Numbered from the stretch's first letter, positions 1-8,541 are shown. The stretch: DNA of 64,000 bases from Bradyrhizobium sp. SZCCT0153 (GCF_018129995.1 NZ_JAFCKS010000008.1:124001-188000); one strand, 5' to 3'. Notes: a model not told the origin generated them from the sequence alone. Made by a program: numbers and translations.

Positions 1-2
1 GC

Positions 3-842
3 TCCGGGAAGAAGCTGGAGGAGGGCCAGTTCGCGCTGTCGGAAGATCCCGCGATCTTCCACAGCGCCGGCATCGTGCTGGTCACGGTGAAGAGCGCCGA
101 CACCGCCGAAGTGGCGGATCAGATCGCGCAGCATGCGCCGCAGGACGCCGTCATCGTCTCCCTGCAAAACGGTGTCGGCAATGTCGCGGTGCTGCGCGAA
201 CGCCTTGGCGACCGGCGCGTGCTCGCCGGCATGGTGCCTTTCAACGTCATCGCGATGGGCGAGGGCCGTTTCCACCGTTCGACCTCCGGCGACATCCATA
301 TTGGCGAGGACGCGGACAATACGGCTGCCGCGCTGTCGGTGCCGGGGCTCACCCTGCGCGCGAGCCGCGACATCGCCGGCGTGCAATGGGGCAAGCTGAT
401 CATCAACCTGAACAACGCGCTCAGCGCCTTGTCCGACATGCCGCTCGCCGCGCAACTGGCGAACCGCGACTGGCGAAAGCTGTTCGCCGACCAGATGGCG
501 GAGGGGCTGGCTGCGATGAAGGCCGCCGGCATCAATCCGGTTTCGGCGACGCCGATCCCGATGAGGTGGACGCCGACCTTGCTGCGGCTGCCCGACATGA
601 TCTTCAACGCGATCCTGGGACGCACGATGAAGATCGATCCGGAGGCGCGCTCCTCGATGTGGCAGGATCTGAAGCAGGGCCGCAGGACCGAAATCGACTA
701 TCTCCAGGGCGCAGTCATCGCGCTCGCGGAGCAGAACAACATCGACGTGCCGCTGATGCGCCGCATTGTTGCGCTGATCAAGGAAGCTGAAGTCGCGGGC
801 AAGGGTCCGCCCGGGCTGACACCGCAACAGATACGCGGGTAG
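3..842 (+). CDS. 2-dehydropantoate 2-reductase family protein, 5' truncated by the window
   Basis: ApbA/PanE-type ketopantoate reductases use NADPH to reduce 2-dehydropantoate to pantoate for pantothenate/CoA synthesis, but many family members reduce other 2-keto acids. The frame is open from the window edge (about 279 residues seen), so the N-terminal GxGxxG nucleotide-binding loop lies outside. Visible family marks are SLQNGVGN, which follows the Rossmann domain, the lysine-containing WGKLIINLNNAL segment, and a helical C-terminal ApbA_C domain. A second family member lies at 13885-14859, so this copy may not be the biosynthetic PanE. Family assignment is secure; substrate is open. Confidence 0.85.
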   Translation, partial: SGKKLEEGQFALSEDPAIFHSAGIVLVTVKSADTAEVADQIAQHAPQDAVIVSLQNGVGNVAVLRERLGDRRVLAGMVPFNVIAMGEGRFHRSTSGDIHIGEDADNTAAALSVPGLTLRASRDIAGVQWGKLIINLNNALSALSDMPLAAQLANRDWRKLFADQMAEGLAAMKAAGINPVSATPIPMRWTPTLLRLPDMIFNAILGRTMKIDPEARSSMWQDLKQGRRTEIDYLQGAVIALAEQNNIDVPLMRRIVALIKEAEVAGKGPPGLTPQQIRG

Positions 843-867
843 CGCATGAGTGCGAGGGAGGAACGCG

Positions 868-1080
868 ATGAGGCGTTGTTTGATGATCGGGCTCGCGCTG
901 GCCGGGCTCTGCTGCGGATCGACGCTCGCCTTTGCGAGGCCGCCGACGGTCATGAATTCTCCCGGCTATGACAGGCGATTGCAGGAGAGCAGGTCGCAGT
1001 TGGGCAGTTCACCGGCGACGGCGCCAACGAATGCGCCGGTCGTGACTCCCAAGCGCAGCAAGAAGAAGCATCCGAACTGA
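868..1080 (+). CDS. small secreted hypothetical protein
   Basis: A 70-residue protein of unknown function. The ATG at 868 is preceded by a good GGGAGGAA ribosome site; an upstream GTG at 850 is in frame but lacks one. The N-terminus is a typical signal peptide (hydrophobic stretch LMIGLALAGLCCG, probable cleavage after AFA). The mature part is short, polar and Pro/Ser/Thr-rich, and ends in a lysine-rich tail (KRSKKKHPN). It lies 25 bp after the reductase gene, so cotranscription is possible. No domain is recognised. Confidence 0.6.
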   Translation: MRRCLMIGLALAGLCCGSTLAFARPPTVMNSPGYDRRLQESRSQLGSSPATAPTNAPVVTPKRSKKKHPN

Positions 1081-1107
1081 GAATGTAGGTGCGAATCTAC
1101 ATCCAAC

Positions 1108-1189
1108 CCGTCATTGCGAGCGCAGCGACGCAATCCAGAATCCCTCCGCGGAAAAAATCTGGATTGCGTCGCTGCGCTCGCAATGACGG
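1108..1189. repeat. long perfect inverted repeat (32-bp arms) between convergent genes
   Basis: The arms at 1108-1139 and 1158-1189 are perfect reverse complements of 32 bp around an 18-bp loop. The arm core CATTGCGAGCGCAGCGACGC is one I remember as a dispersed palindromic repeat in Bradyrhizobium/Rhodopseudomonas genomes (from memory, not searched). It fills the gap between convergent genes ending at 1080 and 1201. It could act as a two-way terminator or be a REP/MITE-like element. Confidence 0.85.
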
Positions 1190-1200
1190 TTGTGGCTGGC

Positions 1201-1833
1201 TCAGCCCTTCTTCGCGGGCTTGCTCGGCGTCGGGTTGAACAGCTTCTTCAACTCGTTCAATCCATCCGAAAGCCGCGGCCATTCGCAGGAGAACGAGCCC
1301 TTGATGCAGGGCGCGCCTTTCGGCCGCGGCCGCGTCTCGCCGACCGCAGCCTGCAGCACCTTCGGCCGCTCGACCGGGACCGGCACGCGCGCGACCTCGG
1401 TGCGCAGCGCGATCTGCTGGAGCTGCTGCGCCTGTTGTTCCTGCTGCTCGCGCTGCTGGCGCGCGGTGGCCCGGGCCGCCTCATTGCTGCGGCGCTGATT
1501 GGCGAGATAGGCGGTATAGGATTCGTCGATCTTCTTCTGCTCCTCCGGCGTCGGATTGGGGCCGGCGATGTCGAAGGTGCGGTCCTGGAGGAAGTCGTAA
1601 TAGGAATAGCCGCCGCCTGTCTTGCGCCGGCCGGCGAACTTCGCGTTGCAGTCGGCGAGCGCGGATGTCTTTTCGGCCTTGGTCGCGGCCTTCTCGGCGG
1701 CGTCGGCGCATTCCTCGAAGTCGACCGGCGCGCGCTTCCACCATTGCGCATGGGCATGCGACGTCGTCAGCAGGGAAAATCCTGCTGCGGCAACGACAAG
1801 CGCCGCACGACGCGATGCAACTGCGTTCGACAT
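1201..1833 (-). CDS. secreted coiled-coil hypothetical protein
   Basis: A 210-residue protein with a signal peptide (about residues 1-29, ending SHAHA before QWW). Two or three cysteines follow in the N-terminal half (ECADAAEKAA, DCNAKFAG), and another pair sits near residues 180-186. Residues about 110-145 are a Gln/Glu/Arg-rich stretch (QQREQQEQQAQQLQQ) expected to form a coiled coil. The tail is Lys/Pro-rich. No enzymatic motif is visible. It is probably periplasmic; function unknown. It is transcribed toward the inverted repeat at 1108-1189. Confidence 0.7.
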   Translation of the reverse strand: MSNAVASRRAALVVAAAGFSLLTTSHAHAQWWKRAPVDFEECADAAEKAATKAEKTSALADCNAKFAGRRKTGGGYSYYDFLQDRTFDIAGPNPTPEEQKKIDESYTAYLANQRRSNEAARATARQQREQQEQQAQQLQQIALRTEVARVPVPVERPKVLQAAVGETRPRPKGAPCIKGSFSCEWPRLSDGLNELKKLFNPTPSKPAKKG

Positions 1834-2042
1834 TCTACGAGAGCATTCCTTGCAAAACTCAACCCGAACTGAGTCGAGCCGGATTTTTGCCCCTTTATCG
1901 CCGGCTTGTCACCCATGGAACCCGGGAATTTCATGGCTGCAATGCTGACATTTTTTGCTTGACGTGGCCCGGGAGTCACAGCCGAGCGGCATGGGATGCG
2001 CTTAGACTTTTATCGATTTGAATTCGAAGGGGAATGTTCGTC

Positions 2043-3071
2043 ATGAGAGCGCTGGCCTGTCTCGCTGCAATCGCGCTGACGCTCGTGTCCAGCCATGCGT
2101 TCGCAGCCGACGAGGATGCGCCCAACCGCAAGCCCGTGAGAGCGATCGCCGACGCGCGGCTCCCGGTCGGCGGCCAGGGCATGCTGCCGCTCTATCTCTC
2201 CAGCGACTGGTCGCTGCCGCTGCCGGCGATCTCGCGCGCGATCATCGTGCTGCACGGGCGCCTGCGCAATGCCGATGAATATTATATCTCGGCCCATTCC
2301 GCGCAGATCGCAGCGGGCGACGACGGCAAGAGCGCGCTCATGATCGTGCCGCAGTTCCTGGCAGAGATCGATGTCGACGCGCACAAGCTGCCTGCGGACA
2401 CGCTGCGCTGGTCGCTGGAGGGATGGGAGGGTGGCGATGCCGCGCTGGCGCCGAACCCGGTGTCGTCCTTCGAGGCGCTCGATGCGATCCTGGCAAAACT
2501 CTCGGACCGGCGCATTTTCCCGAACCTGAAACAGGTCGTGGTCGCCGGCCATTCCGGCGGCGGCCAGGTCGCGCAGCGCTACGCCATCGCCGGCAAGGGC
2601 GAGGCGGCGCTGTCGCGCCAGCACATCGAAGTGCGCTACGTCGTCGCCAATCCTTCGTCCTACGCCTATTTCAGCAATGCGCGGCCCGTACCGGCCATCG
2701 CCGCATCCTGCGCGGGCTTCAACAATTGGAAATACGGCATGGACGCGCGCCCGCCCTATCTCGCGGACGCGACACCGGCCGCGCTCGAGCAGCGATATGT
2801 CGATCGCGAGGTGATCTACCTGCTTGGCACCCTCGACACCAATCCGAAACATTCCGCGCTGGACAAGAGCTGCATGGCCGAAGCGCAGGGGCCGTATCGC
2901 TACGCCCGCGGCCATGCCTATGTCGATGCGATGGCCAAGCGCGACCACGGCACGCCCAATCACAAGGTATGGGACGTGGCCGGCGTCGGGCATGACGGCG
3001 ACAAGATGCTGACGTCCAAATGCGGCCTTGCGGCGCTGTTCGATAGTCCGGGTTGCGGTGCAGAGCATTGA
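2043..3071 (+). CDS. secreted alpha/beta-hydrolase fold protein
   Basis: A 342-residue exported protein. The ATG at 2043 sits about 11 bp after GAAGGGG; an in-frame ATG at 2034 is too close to that site. A signal peptide (LACLAAIALTLVSSHAFA) is followed by a hydrolase-like domain with the oxyanion-type IIVLHGR segment and the nucleophile elbow VVAGHSGGGQ (Ser about 171). A C-terminal VAGVGHDGDKML carries a plausible catalytic His. This suggests a periplasmic esterase or related hydrolase of unknown substrate. The 15-bp tandem repeats at 3080-3154 begin just after the stop. Confidence 0.75.
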   Translation: MRALACLAAIALTLVSSHAFAADEDAPNRKPVRAIADARLPVGGQGMLPLYLSSDWSLPLPAISRAIIVLHGRLRNADEYYISAHSAQIAAGDDGKSALMIVPQFLAEIDVDAHKLPADTLRWSLEGWEGGDAALAPNPVSSFEALDAILAKLSDRRIFPNLKQVVVAGHSGGGQVAQRYAIAGKGEAALSRQHIEVRYVVANPSSYAYFSNARPVPAIAASCAGFNNWKYGMDARPPYLADATPAALEQRYVDREVIYLLGTLDTNPKHSALDKSCMAEAQGPYRYARGHAYVDAMAKRDHGTPNHKVWDVAGVGHDGDKMLTSKCGLAALFDSPGCGAEH

Positions 3072-3079
3072 TGCGGATG

Positions 3080-3154
3080 TCTTGAAGGTCTCCGTCTCGA
3101 AGGCTTGGTTCTCGAAGGCTTGCGTCTTGAAGGCTTGCGTCTTGAAGGGTTGGC
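3080..3154 (+). repeat. 15-bp tandem repeat, five imperfect copies
   Basis: Five head-to-tail 15-bp units at 3080, 3095, 3110, 3125 and 3140, all built on TCTtGAAGGCTTGcg, start 8 bases after the stop of the upstream hydrolase gene. They lie just before the decayed ligase gene. Read in frame they would add LEGLR-like repeats to that product, but codon 3228 is a better start. The period is a multiple of three, so copy number could change without a frameshift. Confidence 0.85.
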
Positions 3155-3227
3155 CCCGGCTGTTACACTTCATCCCGTGATCGCCTCGCCCTGGGGCGAC
3201 GCCAAGAAGACGAAGTGGAAACGCCTG

Positions 3228-3953
3228 ATGCTGCTGCCCCTGTCCGATGTGCCGCGCTGGTACGCCGAGCGCAAGCCGCAAGGCACGATCGCCGTCCGTC
3301 ACGGGCAGGACACGCTGACATGGGACGAGCTCGAGCGCGGCGCCAACCGGCGCGCGCGGGCGTTTGCCGCCAAGGGCGTCAAGCCCGGCGACTTCGTCGC
3401 GATTGGTTTGCCCAACGGCAATGCGTTCTTCGAGACATATTTCCTCAACAATGACGGCAAGGACGCCACCTATCACTATCTCGGCGCCGAGCCGAAGCGC
3501 CTGGCCAACGGCTGGGAATCGCTCGGCGATATCGGCAGGCTGGATGCGGAAGGCTACCTCTATCTCGGCGACCGGCTCGCCGACATGATGCTGCGCGGCG
3601 GCGCCAACATCTATCCGGCCGAGGTCGAGGCCGCGGTCTCCGAGTGTCCCGGCGTGCGCTCCTGCGTGGTGGTGGGACTGCCCGATCCGGAATTGGGCCA
3701 GCGCGTGCATGCCATCATCGAGCCGGAGCCCGGCGCGGACGGTCAGGCCATCGCCGACGGCATGGCGGACTTTTTGAAGGACAGGCTCAGCCGCTACAAG
3801 CACCCGGAGAGTTTCGAGATCGTCGGCGCCCCGCCGCGCGATGATTCCGGAAAAGTCCGCCGCACGCTGTTGCGCGACGAGCGCGCAGCGTGGATGAAGG
3901 AAGGGCGCGCCTTCCGGATCATGCCGGCGAAAGCGAGGGCGCACGCCGAATAA
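3228..3953 (+). pseudogene. AMP-forming acyl-CoA ligase remnant with a large internal deletion
   Basis: The product (241 residues from ATG 3228) joins two ends of an ANL-superfamily acyl-CoA ligase. Residues about 1-68 match the N-terminus (LTWDELERGANRRARAF, GDFVAIGLPNGNAFFE). After a junction near residue 75 it continues with the C-terminal subdomain (GWESLGDIGRLDAEGYLYLG, GGANIYPAEVEAAV, RYKHPESFEIV, SGKVRR). The whole centre is missing, including the phosphate-binding Ser/Thr/Gly-rich loop and the acyl pocket, so adenylation is not expected. Intact relatives are about 500-540 residues. The deletion is in frame, which leaves a translatable remnant. The frame also extends upstream to a TTG at 3105 through the repeats. 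Confidence 0.8.
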
Positions 3954-3968
3954 TAAGGATTCCTGGAT

Positions 3969-4607
3969 ATGACGATCACGATCGCAACGAACAGCGTGCC
4001 GAAGCCGCCCGCCGAGATCATCGAGGGCTTTCGCGGTGCGCCAACCTCGGTCATTTCAGACAATCTCGCCCGGCTGCCGGGCGCGGTGGGGCTGAAGCCC
4101 TATCATCGCGGCGGCAAGCTGGTGGGCACGGCCTTCACCGTGCGCACCCGTCCCGGCGACAATCTCGCCATCCACCGTGCGCTCGAGCTGGTCGGTCCGG
4201 GTGACGTCATCGTGGTCGATGGCGGCGGCGACGAGACGCGGGCGCTGGTCGGCGAGATCATGAAGAACATCGCGCAATGGCGCAAAGCGGAAGGCTATGT
4301 GATTGATGGCGCGATCCGCGACGTCGCGGCCTTCGCCGGCGACGATTTTCCCTGCTACGCCCGCGCGGTGATCCACCGCGGGCCGTACAAGAACGGCCCC
4401 GGCGAGATCAACGTGCCGGTCTCTGTCGGTGGTAGCGTGATCTCGCCCGGCGACATCGTGGTCGGCGACGAGGATGGCGTGGTGTCGTTTCCCGCGGCCG
4501 GCGCGGCGGCGCTGCTGGAAGCGGTCCGCGCCCAGGTCGCGCGTGAGGAAGAGACGCTGAAGGCGATCCGCGAGGGCCGCTACCAGGGCTCGTATGGAAA
4601 ATCCTGA
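3969..4607 (+). CDS. RraA-like aldolase/demethylmenaquinone methyltransferase-family protein
   Basis: A 212-residue member of the RraA/HMG-aldolase family. Members include class II pyruvate aldolases acting on 4-hydroxy-4-methyl-2-oxoglutarate or oxaloacetate, as well as RNase E regulators. The conserved core is present: VVDGGGDETRALVGEIM, then YVIDGAIRD, whose Arg-Asp pair binds the pyruvate and metal, then GDIVVGDEDGVV. It lies 15 bp after the ligase remnant and just before a cupin and a Bug receptor, suggesting uptake and cleavage of a small organic acid. An enzymatic role is likelier than RNase E control, but the substrate is unknown. Confidence 0.8.
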   Translation: MTITIATNSVPKPPAEIIEGFRGAPTSVISDNLARLPGAVGLKPYHRGGKLVGTAFTVRTRPGDNLAIHRALELVGPGDVIVVDGGGDETRALVGEIMKNIAQWRKAEGYVIDGAIRDVAAFAGDDFPCYARAVIHRGPYKNGPGEINVPVSVGGSVISPGDIVVGDEDGVVSFPAAGAAALLEAVRAQVAREEETLKAIREGRYQGSYGKS

Positions 4608-4634
4608 CAAGACCGAAACGAAGGGGAGAGTAGC

Positions 4635-5006
4635 GTGAGCCAGAAGGACGAATTCCACAATATCGATAATCCCGGCGACGGGCTGTTTCGCGAACTCGCC
4701 GCGGGGGTGACCACGCGCATCTTCTCCGGCGAGCAGGCGATGCTGTCGGTGGTGACGCTGGCGCCGCATGCGCAGGGCACCCTGCATCATCATCCCGAGG
4801 AGCAATGGGGCGTGCTGCTCGACGGCTCCGCCATCCGCGTCCAGGGCGAGGAGGAGATTGCCGTGAAGAAGGGCGATTTCTGGCGCACGCCCGGCAACGT
4901 GCCGCACACCATGCGCGCCGGGCCCGACGGCGCCCGCGTGCTGGACATCTTCAGTCCGCCGCGGCCAGAATACAAAAAAGCGGGGTCGGGTTTCGGGACG
5001 ACCTAA
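4635..5006 (+). CDS. single-domain cupin protein
   Basis: A 123-residue cupin_2 barrel protein. Cupin motif 1 is seen as GTLHHHPEEQWGVLLDG, with His residues and Glu as metal ligands. Motif 2 is GDFWRTPGNVPHTMRAG, with the third His. An AGGGGAGAG-type ribosome site precedes ATG 4635. It lies between the RraA-like gene and the Bug receptor, in the same direction with short gaps, so probably one operon. Stand-alone cupins of this size can be dioxygenases, isomerases or sensors; nothing here decides which. Confidence 0.8.
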   Translation: MSQKDEFHNIDNPGDGLFRELAAGVTTRIFSGEQAMLSVVTLAPHAQGTLHHHPEEQWGVLLDGSAIRVQGEEEIAVKKGDFWRTPGNVPHTMRAGPDGARVLDIFSPPRPEYKKAGSGFGTT

Positions 5007-5053
5007 GCGCCAAAGAGCAAAAGCCGGGCGCAGCACACCCAAGGGAGGGGACC

Positions 5054-6010
5054 ATGACGATCACACGACGCACGCTGCTGGCCGCGCCGGCCATCCTCGC
5101 AATCGCACCGGCGGCGGCGCAAGCCGGCAAGATCACGCTGGTGGTGCCGTTTCCACCAGGGGGATCGACCGATGCGATGGCGCGGTTGCTCCAGAGCCAT
5201 CTGCAAACGAAGCTCAACCGCATCGTCATTGTCGAGAACAAGTCGGGCGCCGCCGGCGCGCTCGGCGCGGCGCAAGTCGCCAAGAGCCCGCCGGACGGCT
5301 CGACGTTCCTGGTGACCTTCGATTCCCACGCGGTGATCCCGTCCATCCTCGACAAGCCGCCCGTCGATGTCGAGCGCGAGCTGATGCCGGTCTTGCTGAT
5401 CGGTACCGCGCCTTACGTGATCGCGGCGGGTGCGGGCCGTCCCTACAAGAGCTTTGCCGACGTGGTGGCAGCCTGCAAGGCAATCCCGGGTGCGGTGAAA
5501 TACGCCTCCGTCGGTATCGGCACGCTCGGCCATCTCGCCATGACCGTGCTCGGCAACAGGGCCGGCGTCGAGATCATGCACGTGCCTTATCGCGGCGGCG
5601 GCCCGGCCATGAACGACGTGCTCGGCGGCCATGTCGACCTGATCGCGGGATCGGCGGCGCTGGTCGCAGCCCAGCTCGGCACCAACATGCTGCGTCCGAT
5701 CCTGCAGCTCGGTCGCGAGCGGCTGCCGGGCCTGCCGGATACGCAGACCGCGATCGAGGCGGGCTTTCCGGACTTCGAGACACTGGCCTGGTGGGGCATC
5801 TTCGCCCCCGCAGGCACACCGCCCGACATCGTCTCCGCCATGGCGACGGCGTCCAGGGAGATCCTGAGCGAGCCCGCGACCGCCGCCCAGCTCAAGGAGA
5901 CGCAGCAGATGACGTTGCTGCTCGAGGACGGCCCCGCCTTCAAGACGTTCTTCGACAAGCAGGTCGCCACTTGGGGCAAGGTGGTGAAGGACAACAATAT
6001 CAAGGCGTAG
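5054..6010 (+). CDS. Bug-family (TctC-like) tripartite tricarboxylate transporter receptor
   Basis: A 318-residue periplasmic solute-binding protein. ATG 5054 follows an AGGGAGGGG ribosome site; the longer upstream frame is a shadow of the cupin gene. The export signal is MTITRRTLLAAPAILAIAPA, with a twin Arg. Typical Bug features follow: ITLVVPFPPGGSTDAMARLL near the start of the mature protein, then IVIVENKSGAAGALGA and MHVPYRGGGPAMNDVLGG. No TctA/TctB membrane genes are nearby, which is usual for this expanded family. It probably captures a carboxylate processed by the two upstream genes. Confidence 0.88.
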   Translation: MTITRRTLLAAPAILAIAPAAAQAGKITLVVPFPPGGSTDAMARLLQSHLQTKLNRIVIVENKSGAAGALGAAQVAKSPPDGSTFLVTFDSHAVIPSILDKPPVDVERELMPVLLIGTAPYVIAAGAGRPYKSFADVVAACKAIPGAVKYASVGIGTLGHLAMTVLGNRAGVEIMHVPYRGGGPAMNDVLGGHVDLIAGSAALVAAQLGTNMLRPILQLGRERLPGLPDTQTAIEAGFPDFETLAWWGIFAPAGTPPDIVSAMATASREILSEPATAAQLKETQQMTLLLEDGPAFKTFFDKQVATWGKVVKDNNIKA

Positions 6011-6114
6011 AGGCCGCCGGCAGATATCCGCATTCGGCCGAGCGAAGGGCTTCCGGTCCCGCTACCGCTTTGGTATGTACAGCTCCAGGTAACCTGCCAG
6101 CCGGCGGGTTCCGC

Positions 6115-6191
<77 letters not shown>

Positions 6192-6317
6192 TTTTGTCAT
6201 GGGTAATGGCCGCCATTTGGCAGGCCCTCCGGCGCAGGAATTGCTAGAAGCAACAGACTTCCTTCCTGGCCTCGCCGACCTGTCGGCCGTGCCTCACTGC
6301 CCCATCCGGAGACCATG

Positions 6318-7457
6318 ATGCCTTTCGACCTGATCCTGCGCGGCGGCCGTGTGGTCGACCCGTCCCAGAAGCTCGACGCCGTGACGGATGTCGCATTTTC
6401 GGGCGGCAAGGTGGCTGCCGTGGGCGCCGGGCTCAAGGCTGATCCGGGCACCGACGTGCGCGATGTCTCGCAGCTCATCGTGACGCCGGGACTGATCGAT
6501 CTTCACACCCATGTCTATTGGGGTGGCACCTCGCTCGGAATCGACGCCGAGGAGTTCTGCCGTCTCTCCGGCGTCACCACGGCCGTGGACACCGGCAGCG
6601 CCGGGCCCGGCAATTTCGCCGGTTTCCGCAAGCATGTGATCGAGCCGAGCCAGGTCCGCATCCTCGCTTACCTGCACGTCTCGCATGCCGGCATCTTCGG
6701 CTTCTCGCACCGGATCATGGTTGGCGAGAGCGAGGAGCTGCGGCTGATGAATCCGATCGAGGCGGCCAAGGTCGCGGATGCCAATCGCGACCTCATCGTC
6801 GGCATCAAGGTCCGCGTGGGCTTGCATTCCTCGGGCACGTCGGGGGCCGTGCCGCTCGACATCGCACTGGAAGTCGCGAACGAGGTCGGCATGCCGCTGA
6901 TGGCGCATATCGACCATCCGCCGCCGAGCTATGAGGAGGTGCTGGCGCGCCTGCGTCCCGGCGACGTGCTCACCCATGCGTTCCGCCCCTTCCCCAACAC
7001 GCCCGCGACCGCGCAGGGCACGGTGAAGCGTGCGGTGCTGGACGCGCGCGAGCGCGGCGTGCTGTTCGACATCGGCCACGGCAAGGGTTCGTTCGCCTTC
7101 AAGACCGCGCGCGCCATGCTCGCCAACGGCTTTTATCCGGACACCATCTCGTCCGACATCCATCAGCTCTGCATCGACGGTCCGGCCTTCGACCAGGTGA
7201 CGACCATGTCGAAATTCCTGTGCATGGGCATGGAGCTGTCCGACGTGGTCGCCGCCTCGACGGTGAACGCGGCAATGGCGCTGCGGCGTCCCGAGCTCGG
7301 CAGCCTCAAGCCGGGCAGCGTCGGCGACGCCACGTTGATCTCGGTCAGCCGAGGCCAGTTCGACTATGAGGACGTCGTCGGCGAGCACCTGATCGGTGAC
7401 CGCAAGATCGTCTCCGAGGGCGTCGTCATCGGCGGCCGCTGGTGGCACCCGAATTGA
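6318..7457 (+). CDS. metal-dependent amidohydrolase/deacetylase (dihydroorotase-like fold)
   Basis: A 379-residue amidohydrolase-superfamily protein. Start ATG 6318 is six bases after GGAG; ATG 6315 is the alternative. Binuclear-metal marks are in order: GLIDLHTHVY with two His ligands, IKVRVGL with a Lys that is probably carbamylated, LMAHIDHPP, LFDIGHGKGS, and the catalytic Asp in TISSDIHQL. The layout fits the deacetylase family (EF_0837/AHA_3915-like) related to dihydroorotases and D-aminoacylases. It stands alone after the tRNA, so the substrate cannot be deduced. Confidence 0.85.
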   Translation: MPFDLILRGGRVVDPSQKLDAVTDVAFSGGKVAAVGAGLKADPGTDVRDVSQLIVTPGLIDLHTHVYWGGTSLGIDAEEFCRLSGVTTAVDTGSAGPGNFAGFRKHVIEPSQVRILAYLHVSHAGIFGFSHRIMVGESEELRLMNPIEAAKVADANRDLIVGIKVRVGLHSSGTSGAVPLDIALEVANEVGMPLMAHIDHPPPSYEEVLARLRPGDVLTHAFRPFPNTPATAQGTVKRAVLDARERGVLFDIGHGKGSFAFKTARAMLANGFYPDTISSDIHQLCIDGPAFDQVTTMSKFLCMGMELSDVVAASTVNAAMALRRPELGSLKPGSVGDATLISVSRGQFDYEDVVGEHLIGDRKIVSEGVVIGGRWWHPN

Positions 7458-7462
7458 GCGGA

Positions 7463-8041
7463 TCAGGCTTGCTCGAGATAGAATTGCAGCAGCCGCGCGC
7501 CCGCTGGCGAGAGCCAGTCGGGGGCGCCGGTGATGTAACCCTCGACGTGATTGCTTGCGCCGACCAGATAGGTCACGGGCATGCCGACGAGCGTGAAGAC
7601 CGAGGCTGAGGCTTCCGCCGTCGTGCCATACGCATCGACGTAGCAGGTCAGGGTTTGCACGGCGAGACCGCCGAGGAACGCGCGGATCTTGTGCAGGTCC
7701 TTCGTGTCGGTGCAGATCGCGACGACGTCGAGCCGGTCCGGCCGCGATCCCGCCAGGCTTGCTAGCACAGGCAGATCGAGCCGGCAGGCCGCGCACCACG
7801 TGGCCCAGAAATTGACGAGCGTGATCCGCCCCTGCCGCGCCGTCAGCACGACGTCTTTTCCATGCAGGTCCTGTAGCCCGAGCTGCGGCATCGTTGCGCG
7901 AGGCCGCACGACGGTAAACTGGCTGCGGCCGGCCTCGAACACCGGCGGCCAGGCGGGATCGTCGCCCTGCGCGCGGCTTGGACATGGAGGGGCGAGGATC
8001 GCCGGCGCCGCCATCAGCAGCGTTCGCCTGGACAGTGTCAT
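7463..8041 (-). CDS. TlpA-like thioredoxin-fold protein with a Tat-type signal
   Basis: A 192-residue periplasmic thiol protein. Start ATG 8041 gives the signal MTLSRRTLLMAAPAILA, with a twin-arginine motif; the frame continues upstream only as overlap with the next gene. The thioredoxin fold has the redox motif NFWATWCAACRLDLPVLASL (CxxC as CAAC), a conserved Pro after the sheet (GMPVTYL), and a C-terminal HVEGYITGAPDW-like segment seen in TlpA/ResA. It is the last gene of the DoxX-DsrE-TlpA operon. It could reduce or oxidise cysteines of periplasmic partners. Confidence 0.85.
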   Translation of the reverse strand: MTLSRRTLLMAAPAILAPPCPSRAQGDDPAWPPVFEAGRSQFTVVRPRATMPQLGLQDLHGKDVVLTARQGRITLVNFWATWCAACRLDLPVLASLAGSRPDRLDVVAICTDTKDLHKIRAFLGGLAVQTLTCYVDAYGTTAEASASVFTLVGMPVTYLVGASNHVEGYITGAPDWLSPAGARLLQFYLEQA

Positions 8042-8060
8042 GCCGGGTGCACGAGGCCTC

Positions 8061-8522
8061 TCACGCATGGATATAGGCCCAGCCCTCGAGTTGCAGATCG
8101 ACCACGCGGCCGATACCGAAGGGGACGAGGCTGGCACCAGATATCAGCGGAATCGAGACCCGCTCCTTGGCTTCCGCGATCGCCTTTGACGACGCGCACA
8201 TGCTGTAGTTGAGGTTGGGCAGCGACTGCCGCAGCGTCGCGAGCGGCTCGACCAGCGGGGTCTTGTCCGCCCGGAAGACGTCGATGCCCTTTCCGTTGGC
8301 GACGACCTCGATCAGCAGTCTCGCACCCCTGTCGGCAAAATGCCTTGCGAGGTTGGCCGAGTAGCTGATCGCATGCCCCATGACATAGGGCTCGTTGCTG
8401 TCGATCAGGATCACGACGCCCTCAATGAGGCGATCCTCCTTGGCCGCGGCGATGCCGCCGGCCGTGAGGGTCGACGCGCCGGCGAGCAGGCCTCTGCGGG
8501 ACCATCCGTTGGCGGAGGTCAT
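8061..8522 (-). CDS. DsrE/DsrF-like sulfur-relay family protein with a Tat-type signal
   Basis: A 153-residue protein. ATG 8522 begins a twin-arginine signal (WSRRGLLAGASTLTAGGIA). The rest matches the DsrE-like fold: VVILIDSNEPYVMGHAIS, a strand ending ARLLIEVVANGKGID, a single Cys in LNYSMCASSKA at the place where DsrE proteins hold their active cysteine, and the family's closing pattern VPFGIGRVVDLQLEGWAYI. It lies 19 bp from its neighbours on both sides, so one operon. Exported DsrE-like proteins are thought to handle sulfur or persulfide groups; the actual role is unproven. Confidence 0.75.
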   Translation of the reverse strand: MTSANGWSRRGLLAGASTLTAGGIAAAKEDRLIEGVVILIDSNEPYVMGHAISYSANLARHFADRGARLLIEVVANGKGIDVFRADKTPLVEPLATLRQSLPNLNYSMCASSKAIAEAKERVSIPLISGASLVPFGIGRVVDLQLEGWAYIHA

Positions 8523-8541
8523 GGCCGGGCTGTCCTGCCGC

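Noticed and set aside
3080..3154. Tandem repeats as a CRISPR array
   Set aside because: Units are 15 bp with no spacers. No other repeat-spacer structure or cas gene was seen anywhere in the window.
2010..3944. 644-codon open frame on the minus strand
   Set aside because: It runs antisense across the hydrolase gene, the repeats and the ligase remnant. It is His/Arg/Asp-rich with no domain, as expected for the antisense of GC-rich genes.
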